A DNA stretch of 46,571 bases from an uncultured Marinoscillum sp. (lineage in GTDB: Bacteria > Bacteroidota > Bacteroidia > Cytophagales > MED-G16). Made by a program: the position numbers and the translations under genes. The stretch covers positions 1 to 46,571 of the forward strand of contig CACPHX010000001.1 of NCBI GenBank assembly GCA_902633975.1, given 5' to 3'. This document shows, one piece after another, positions 41,451-46,571 of this stretch. The notes beneath the pieces were generated by a model. That model saw nothing but the letters and a program-made list of their open reading frames with translations, made no database searches and had not been told where the DNA came from. Position 1 is the stretch's first letter, and every line of letters starts with the position of its first letter.

Positions 41451-43586
41451 ATGATATTTTTCGTAACATTAATTATATCCTTTCTTTTTTTAGAGCCTAA
41501 TTTTTATTTAGAAATTCAAAATAAGAGTAATTGGAGATTCCATTATAATCTAGAGGATATAAAAGAATTGATCTTATATGACAATAAAATTTATTGTTTT
41601 GCAGAAAGAGGTTATTTTTATTTAGACCTTGAGTCTAATAATATTATTAAAAATACTGTAGACTTAAACATATCAGGTATTGATGTTATTAAGGCCTTAG
41701 ATTATTATGGTGAACTTGTTTTAATATATTCTTCCGGAAAAATAGATTTTGTTAGAGGCAACAGAGTTTCATCTGTAGACTTAGCTATAACTGAAAATGT
41801 TAAGATAAATCATGTAACTCATAAAGAGAAATATATTTATGTTTCCTCAACGGAAGGGGTATACGTTATTGATGCCGAAAATAAACTTGTTAAAGAAAGG
41901 TATGAATATTTTTATGATCCAAATGATATGGCCAATGTATCCTTTTTAAATTTTTCAAAAAATAAAATTTATGTTATCTCGAATGAAGAGATCTTTTTTT
42001 CGGATATCAATTCTAATCACAAAGATTTTAGAAACTGGAATAAGATGTCTCTTTTTAATGATTCTATCTATGGATCTTTTATTAAGGATGATCAGTTATA
42101 CTTTTATAACAATAATTCTATTTTTTCTGAAATTGGAGTTAGTGTTGGAACAGATGTAGATGGTGAAATTGTTATGATCAAAGAAATGGACAATATGATA
42201 TATAAACTGTTTAGAAGAAATCAGTCTATGTTTTTAATTGTTCAGGATGAATTTAATGATACTACAAATTTAAATATACCCCAAAACCTGAAAGTAAATA
42301 ATTTTGATATTTACAATAACGATATGTGGTTAGTTGGAGATGCTTTTTCATTGTATAATGTTGATGAAAATATTTTTTACTCTCCCTCTAATTTTCCTGT
42401 TAAGAGTATTCTCAAAATATACGATGAAGACAATATTATCTATACATTTTCGGGTGGTGATAAACTTTCATACTATGATCAAGGTATATGGGAATTTGAA
42501 AATTTAAATGGATTTGATAGTATTTCATCAGTTACAAAAAATGATTTAAATACTTTTTATGGATCCTTCTCTAATGGTATTTTAGACTACAATAATTTTA
42601 TATTTATTGACGATAAGTATCCCAGCTCACTTCTTAAAAAGAATAGTAATTCCTCAGATATTGTAGTGACTGACATTGAATATCTACAGGATATGCTTTG
42701 GATTCTTAATTATGGATCTAATACACCTTTAGTTTCTAGAGATATAAATAATAATTGGCAATCATATGATATTGGTGTTGGTTTTAATTATCCGTTAAGT
42801 CTAACATTTAATGGTTCAGAGACTTTATGGGTTATTCATGATAAAAATAAGCTTGGAGGAATTACTTTATTTAACACATCGTCTAAAGAAAAGTTTAATT
42901 TGACAATAACTGAAAATAAATTAAACTCGACAAATGTAAATACCATTGCAATTGATCAAAATGATTATGTTTGGATTGGTTCAGATGAAGGGTTAATATA
43001 TTTTACTACTTCAAAATTCGAAGGTGTTAAAAATTATGATAATTATTTAATTCCTAATAATGGTGAGAGAAATATTTTTCAGAATATTAAAATTAATGAT
43101 ATATTAGTTGATTACTCAAATAAAAAGTGGATAGCTACGGATCAAGGTATTTTTGTATTTAACTCTGAAAGTAAGACAATTGAATCTATTAAAACCGATA
43201 ATTCTCCTCTACAATCTAATAATGTATTATCTATTGATATGGATAAAAAGGGCGATTTATTTATTCTAACTGATTACGGATTAATCTCATACAAAACTTA
43301 TAACGAGTTACCTAATTTAGACTACAGCAAACTAAAAATATTTCCTAATCCTGTTGATTTAGATGTAGATAAAAATGTAAAAATCACAGGTCTAGTTGAC
43401 AATAACATAATCCATATTACAAATCAGTCAGGACGTTTAATATTTTCTGAAATCTATAAGGGGGGAGGTTTTTTATGGAATTTGAATGACAGTAAAAACA
43501 TGAAAGTTAATTCAGGAATTTACTATGTTTTTATATTATCAAACGATGGTTCTAGGGAACTTGTAGAAAAAATATTTATAAAATGA
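41451..43586 (+). CDS. porZ: PorZ-like beta-propeller protein of the type IX secretion system
   Basis: PorZ is a T9SS component on the cell surface that binds anionic lipopolysaccharide and helps sort cargo. The 711-residue protein has a hydrophobic leader, repeating blades such as IKELILYDNKIYCFAERGYF, NTIAIDQNDYVWIGSDEGLI and NKKWIATDQGIFVFNSE, and a C-terminal sorting-type domain (KIFPNPVDLDVDKNVKITGL to NSGIYYVFILSNDG with a final KIFIK). The two-propeller plus CTD layout and the position directly before recO, with a 4-bp overlap, fit PorZ of flavobacteria. A generic two-component-regulator propeller cargo protein is the alternative. Confidence 0.85.
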   Translation: MIFFVTLIISFLFLEPNFYLEIQNKSNWRFHYNLEDIKELILYDNKIYCFAERGYFYLDLESNNIIKNTVDLNISGIDVIKALDYYGELVLIYSSGKIDFVRGNRVSSVDLAITENVKINHVTHKEKYIYVSSTEGVYVIDAENKLVKERYEYFYDPNDMANVSFLNFSKNKIYVISNEEIFFSDINSNHKDFRNWNKMSLFNDSIYGSFIKDDQLYFYNNNSIFSEIGVSVGTDVDGEIVMIKEMDNMIYKLFRRNQSMFLIVQDEFNDTTNLNIPQNLKVNNFDIYNNDMWLVGDAFSLYNVDENIFYSPSNFPVKSILKIYDEDNIIYTFSGGDKLSYYDQGIWEFENLNGFDSISSVTKNDLNTFYGSFSNGILDYNNFIFIDDKYPSSLLKKNSNSSDIVVTDIEYLQDMLWILNYGSNTPLVSRDINNNWQSYDIGVGFNYPLSLTFNGSETLWVIHDKNKLGGITLFNTSSKEKFNLTITENKLNSTNVNTIAIDQNDYVWIGSDEGLIYFTTSKFEGVKNYDNYLIPNNGERNIFQNIKINDILVDYSNKKWIATDQGIFVFNSESKTIESIKTDNSPLQSNNVLSIDMDKKGDLFILTDYGLISYKTYNELPNLDYSKLKIFPNPVDLDVDKNVKITGLVDNNIIHITNQSGRLIFSEIYKGGGFLWNLNDSKNMKVNSGIYYVFILSNDGSRELVEKIFIK

Positions 43587-44248
43587 TCATAAAAACAAAT
43601 GGCATTGTTTTAAAATATTTAAAATATAAGGAGTCTTCAATAATTTGTAAAATTTATACTGAATCTGATGGTCTTCAATCATTTATAGTGAATGGTGTAA
43701 GAAGTTCAAAAGCTAGTCAATTAAGTATTTATCAGCCTTTAAATCAATTAAATTTGATTTTATATAAGAAAAATAATTCTACTCTTAATAGAATAAAAGA
43801 ATCAAAAATCTCAAAAATTTATAAATCATTACACGCAGACATTTCTAAAATTTCAATATGTTTTTTTTTGTCTGAGTTTTTGTCAAAAGTTTTATCTTCA
43901 GAGGAGCGCCAAAGTTCAAAGTTTAAATTTATATCCGAGTCAATATTATATTTTGATAAGATGAAAAATAGATATAATGATTTTCATATTCAATTCTTAC
44001 TTAAGTTATCAAATCATTTTGGATTTGGAATATCCGATGGAAAACAGTTGGTAAAATATAACAAAATGGATTCTTTTTTGATAGATTATGTAAACAAATG
44101 CATTAATAATAATTATGATATTATTATTAAATCAAATAATAATTTAAGAAATAATGTAATAAATTTAATTATTGAATATTATAGAAGCAATCTAGATATA
44201 AATTTAAATATAAAATCAAATGATATTTTACAGCAGGTTTTCAAATAA
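43583..44248 (+). CDS. recO: DNA repair protein RecO
   Basis: RecO loads RecA with RecR onto single-stranded DNA in recombinational repair. The 221-residue protein has the N-terminal OB-fold: IKTNGIVLKYLKYKESSIIC, YTESDGLQSFIVNGVRS, followed by the helical domain with ISICFFLSEFLSKVL and FQIQFLLKLSNHFGFG-like residues (HIQFLLKLSNHFGFG). No zinc cysteine cluster is seen, as in many Bacteroidota. It overlaps porZ by 4 bp and its end overlaps the DUF4399 lipoprotein gene by 29 bp. Confidence 0.9.
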   Translation: MIIKTNGIVLKYLKYKESSIICKIYTESDGLQSFIVNGVRSSKASQLSIYQPLNQLNLILYKKNNSTLNRIKESKISKIYKSLHADISKISICFFLSEFLSKVLSSEERQSSKFKFISESILYFDKMKNRYNDFHIQFLLKLSNHFGFGISDGKQLVKYNKMDSFLIDYVNKCINNNYDIIIKSNNNLRNNVINLIIEYYRSNLDINLNIKSNDILQQVFK

Positions 44249-44681
44249 ATCATATATACTCCTTTTAACTTTATTTACAATTCTATTCTCATGTACTAAT
44301 AGTCAAAAATCAAAACAAGAAGGAGTTGAATCAACTAGTGATAAACAAACAAAAAGAGTATTTTTTAAGTTTCCTAGAGATGGTGCTACTGTAGCTAGTC
44401 CAGTCTATATTGATATGGGTTTAGAAGGAATGATGATTGAGCCGGCTGGCCCTGTAAGAGAGGGTTATGGCCATCATCATATTCTAATTAATCAAACACA
44501 CTGGCCAAAAGGATCGGTAATTCCAACCAGTGACTCAACACTACACTATGGAAAAGGCCAAACAGAGGTTTCAATTGATTTAGAGCCTGGTGACTACGTT
44601 ATTTCTTTACAATTTGCTGACGGTGTACATTCATCGTTTGGTAAAGAGATGTCAAGCTCAATTAATATAACAGTTGAATAA
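44220..44681 (+). CDS. DUF4399 lipoprotein
   Basis: The 153-residue protein has a lipoprotein leader ending LFSC and a DUF4399 domain: FKFPRDGATVASPVYIDMGL, EGYGHHHILIN with a row of three histidines, HYGKGQTEVSIDLEPGDYVI and ADGVHSSFG. The conserved histidines suggest metal binding, but the family has no established function. The only ATG lies inside the end of recO, so the two genes overlap by 29 bp. The dioxygenase gene follows after 6 bp. Confidence 0.82.
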   Translation: MIFYSRFSNKSYILLLTLFTILFSCTNSQKSKQEGVESTSDKQTKRVFFKFPRDGATVASPVYIDMGLEGMMIEPAGPVREGYGHHHILINQTHWPKGSVIPTSDSTLHYGKGQTEVSIDLEPGDYVISLQFADGVHSSFGKEMSSSINITVE

Positions 44682-44687
44682 TAACCC

Positions 44688-45617
44688 ATGAATGTACCTA
44701 CACTTGATCTTTCTAAATTTATAAGTGGCAATGATCAAGAGAGAAAAGCATTTTCTGATGATTTAGGTATGTCATTTAATCAGACTGGTTTTGCAATAAT
44801 TAAGAACCATGATTTAAGAAAAGAACTTACTGATGAATTATATAAAGTTATAAAAGCATTTTTTGATTTAGATGACGAGAAAAAAATTAAATATTATTTT
44901 CCTGACTTATATGGACAGCGAGGGTATGTGGTTAAAGGTCAGGAACACGCCAAAGGTAGTAAAAAAGGGGATTTAAAAGAATTTTTTCATATAGGCAGTC
45001 CTTCAATTTCTAATCCTCAAAATATTTGGCCTCATGAGATAGAGAATTTTAATGAAATTGGTTCCGAAGTTTTTATCACACTTGAAAATATTGGTCTTTC
45101 CTTATTGAGAGCTATTTCTATGTATCTTAATCTTAATATGAATTATTTTGAAGAAAAAGTGAAAGGAGGTGAAAGTATTTTAAGGTCGATTCACTATTTT
45201 CCATTGGATCCGTCAGATATATCAGATGGTGCAGTAAGAGCTGCCGCTCACGGTGATATCAACTTAATAACAATACTAATGGGTGCTAGTGCTGATGGTC
45301 TTGAAATTCTTACTAAACAAAATAAATGGATTCCTATTAGCTCAAAAGAAGACGAACTAGTTATAAATGTTGGAGATATGCTAGAGAGATTAACAAATAA
45401 AAGGCTTTTATCCACAGTCCACAGAGTTGTTAACCCACCTATTGACAAGTTAGGTACTTCAAGGTATTCTATACCCTTTTTCATGCATCCCAAACCTGAA
45501 ATGGATTTATCATGTCTTGAAAGCTGTTATTCACAAAACAACCCAAAACAGTTTGAGGATATTACTGCTGGTCGTTTTCTTGAGGAAAGGCTAAGAGATA
45601 TTGGCTTGAAATCTTAA
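44688..45617 (+). CDS. Isopenicillin-N-synthase-like 2-oxoglutarate/Fe(II) dioxygenase
   Basis: A 309-residue oxygenase of the IPNS/2OG-Fe(II) family. An N-terminal DIOX_N-type region (IPTLDL-like start, FNQTGFAIIKNHD) precedes the double-stranded beta-helix with the iron triad AAHGDIN (His and Asp, HxD) and STVHRVVNP (distal His) and the cosubstrate arginine in TSRYSIPFFMHP. All catalytic residues are present. Members oxidise small metabolites, modify amino acids or make ethylene; the substrate is unknown. It follows the DUF4399 lipoprotein closely and its stop overlaps the OmpH gene on the opposite strand by 4 bp. Confidence 0.87.
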   Translation: MNVPTLDLSKFISGNDQERKAFSDDLGMSFNQTGFAIIKNHDLRKELTDELYKVIKAFFDLDDEKKIKYYFPDLYGQRGYVVKGQEHAKGSKKGDLKEFFHIGSPSISNPQNIWPHEIENFNEIGSEVFITLENIGLSLLRAISMYLNLNMNYFEEKVKGGESILRSIHYFPLDPSDISDGAVRAAAHGDINLITILMGASADGLEILTKQNKWIPISSKEDELVINVGDMLERLTNKRLLSTVHRVVNPPIDKLGTSRYSIPFFMHPKPEMDLSCLESCYSQNNPKQFEDITAGRFLEERLRDIGLKS

Positions 45618-46150
45618 TCCTTTGCAGGTGGAGGATCGATACCTAATTCTGCAAGTACTAAATTCGATATGTCATCAGTTGGCTTAGCATATAGCAAAAC
45701 ATCAACTCCCGGTACTCCAGCGCTAAACACATGAGTAAATTTTTCTCTTTCCGACACAACATTAATTGCATTACTTATTTTCTCAAATAAAGGCTTAAAT
45801 AAATCCTGTTCTTTTTGAACAATTGAAGTTTGAGCTTCATTTTGGAATTTTTGAATTGATGCTTGTAAATTTTGAAGTTCCTCTTGTTTATCAGCTCTAA
45901 TCAAGTCAGTCATTGTTGCTGCAGTTTTTTGAAACGCATCAGCTTTACTTTGAAAATCTGTAATCTTGGACTGCAATTGATTTTGCAACTGTGTACCATA
46001 GGCTTGTACTTCACTTTGTACTTGTTTGGTTTCAGGGAGAAAACTGAGAATATAATCTGTGTTAGTATATCCAATTTTTAATTCCTGAGCAAAAATATGT
46101 TCAATATTAAAATTGATTGATAGTAAAATAACCAGTAAAATGTTTTTCAT
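45614..46150 (-). CDS. OmpH/Skp-family periplasmic chaperone
   Basis: Skp-like proteins hold unfolded outer membrane proteins in the periplasm. The 178-residue protein has a signal peptide (to about residue 21), KIGYTNTDYILSFLPETKQV, a long coiled coil (about residues 45-120, with repeated Gln, Glu and Lys) and the end domain YAKPTDDISNLVLAELGI. This is the usual OmpH-family pattern. It lies 23 bp after a second, cut OmpH gene, a pairing common in Bacteroidota where the genes follow bamA. Together with SurA in the same window it serves outer membrane assembly. Confidence 0.9.
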   Translation of the reverse strand: MKNILLVILLSINFNIEHIFAQELKIGYTNTDYILSFLPETKQVQSEVQAYGTQLQNQLQSKITDFQSKADAFQKTAATMTDLIRADKQEELQNLQASIQKFQNEAQTSIVQKEQDLFKPLFEKISNAINVVSEREKFTHVFSAGVPGVDVLLYAKPTDDISNLVLAELGIDPPPAKD

Positions 46151-46173
46151 TTTTTAAAATTTAGTATCTAAAA

Positions 46174-46571
46174 TTAGTTAATTTTTTCAGTTAGTCCTAA
46201 ATCTTCTAAAACATAATCCGTATAATCATGAATTGGGTTGGTGTATAGAAGAATTGGTTCTGATGATTTATCAAAAACGATTTGCAATCTATTTTTTTTC
46301 GCTACTCTTTCAATTGAATCAAATATTATATCTTGAATCGGCTCAATCAATTCTTTTTTTTTCAAAAAATATAGACCTTCAAATCCAAAAACTTTATTTT
46401 GATAATCTCTTATCGTTTTCCACTCCTTATCAAGATTTTCTCTCTTGCTATCATACATATCCTTTGTTAATAAAATTTGTTCGGTTTTTAATTCAATTTC
46501 TTTTTTTTCAATATCAATGTACATATCACTTATCTCTTTTTCCCAAGCTTTGGAGAGAAGTTCAATTTCAT
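46174..46571 (-). CDS. OmpH/Skp-family protein, 5' end cut by the window edge
   Basis: A second OmpH/Skp-like protein. The reading frame stays open to the right edge, and the residues before the first internal Met (46524) are EIELLSKAWEKEISD, which continue the coiled coil, so the gene begins outside the window. The visible part has EQILLTKDMYDSKRENLDKE, the FGFEGLYFLKKKELIEPIQD turn of the hairpin and a conserved end domain with IVFDKSSEPILLYTNPIHDY and a final DLGL. Upstream in related genomes bamA is expected, but this cannot be seen here. Confidence 0.88.
   Translation of the reverse strand, partial: EIELLSKAWEKEISDMYIDIEKKEIELKTEQILLTKDMYDSKRENLDKEWKTIRDYQNKVFGFEGLYFLKKKELIEPIQDIIFDSIERVAKKNRLQIVFDKSSEPILLYTNPIHDYTDYVLEDLGLTEKIN

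Noticed and set aside
1..46571. tRNA, rRNA, CRISPR arrays, insertion sequences or prophage genes
   Set aside because: No intergenic space large enough for an RNA gene shows cloverleaf features, no repeated spacer-like units occur, and no transposase, integrase or phage protein pattern was found.

Overview
The window reads as chromosome of an AT-rich, gene-dense member of the Bacteroidota, most likely a streamlined marine flavobacterium-like lineage. This placement is inferred from several independent signs: a PorZ-type type IX secretion protein next to recO, a thiamine-regulated TonB-dependent receptor, the flavobacterial pair of PPIase-like lipoprotein plus SurA, a CcmE of the CxxxY type, paired OmpH/Skp genes, lipoproteins with short Bacteroidota-style leaders, and several upstream matches to the Bacteroidota -7 promoter box TAnnTTTG. 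I see 50 protein genes, one TPP riboswitch, no rRNA, tRNA, CRISPR array, insertion sequence or phage gene. Genes at both edges are cut: a DsbD-like protein on the left (5' end missing) and an OmpH/Skp protein on the right (5' end missing).

Layout. 1-2765: 3' part of dsbD overlapping an M23 peptidase lipoprotein. 2754-5397 (minus): a tight three-gene operon of metallo-beta-lactamase-fold hydrolase, cupin and PLP-dependent decarboxylase. 5423-8480: hotdog thioesterase, ThuA protein, DUF1684 lipoprotein, Tat-exported sugar isomerase/epimerase. 8477-10359 (minus): dusB and an EamA transporter. 10406-14260: CPBP protease, DUF2007, cdsA, glutamate dehydrogenase and psd (phospholipid synthesis with gdh embedded). 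14252-16600: free methionine-R-sulfoxide reductase, ribD, prmC. 16601-20439 (minus): a vitamin uptake cluster of PnuC-type permease, NadR-like kinase, TPP riboswitch, TonB-dependent receptor and a small thiamine-binding-type protein. 20521-26106: guaB, a membrane SpoIIE-type phosphatase, and the SurA group. 26299-28691 (minus): cysC, cysQ, pheS. 28722-35160: ccmB-ccmC-ccmD-ccmE-ccmF, then purN and purH. 35213-40596: the complete rod-shape elongasome mreB-mreC-mreD-mrdA-rodA. 40604-46571: an unrecognised helical protein, porZ, recO, a DUF4399 lipoprotein, a 2-oxoglutarate/Fe(II)-type oxygenase and two OmpH/Skp chaperone genes.

How the genes work together. The window joins envelope building (MreBCD-PBP2-RodA, M23 hydrolase, SurA and Skp chaperones, PorZ), cytochrome c maturation (DsbD, CcmBCDEF), purine synthesis (guaB, purN, purH) and vitamin handling (ribD, thiamine uptake). 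Packing is extreme: of eight convergent gene pairs, five overlap at their stop codons, one abuts and one is separated by 7 bp; the only sizeable gene-free stretch is 26107-26298. The most informative observations are the thiamine cluster with an internal riboswitch and an associated kinase, the CxxxY CcmE, and two enzymes with changed motif residues: PBP2 has KTS in place of KTG, and the M23 peptidase has HxC in place of HxH.
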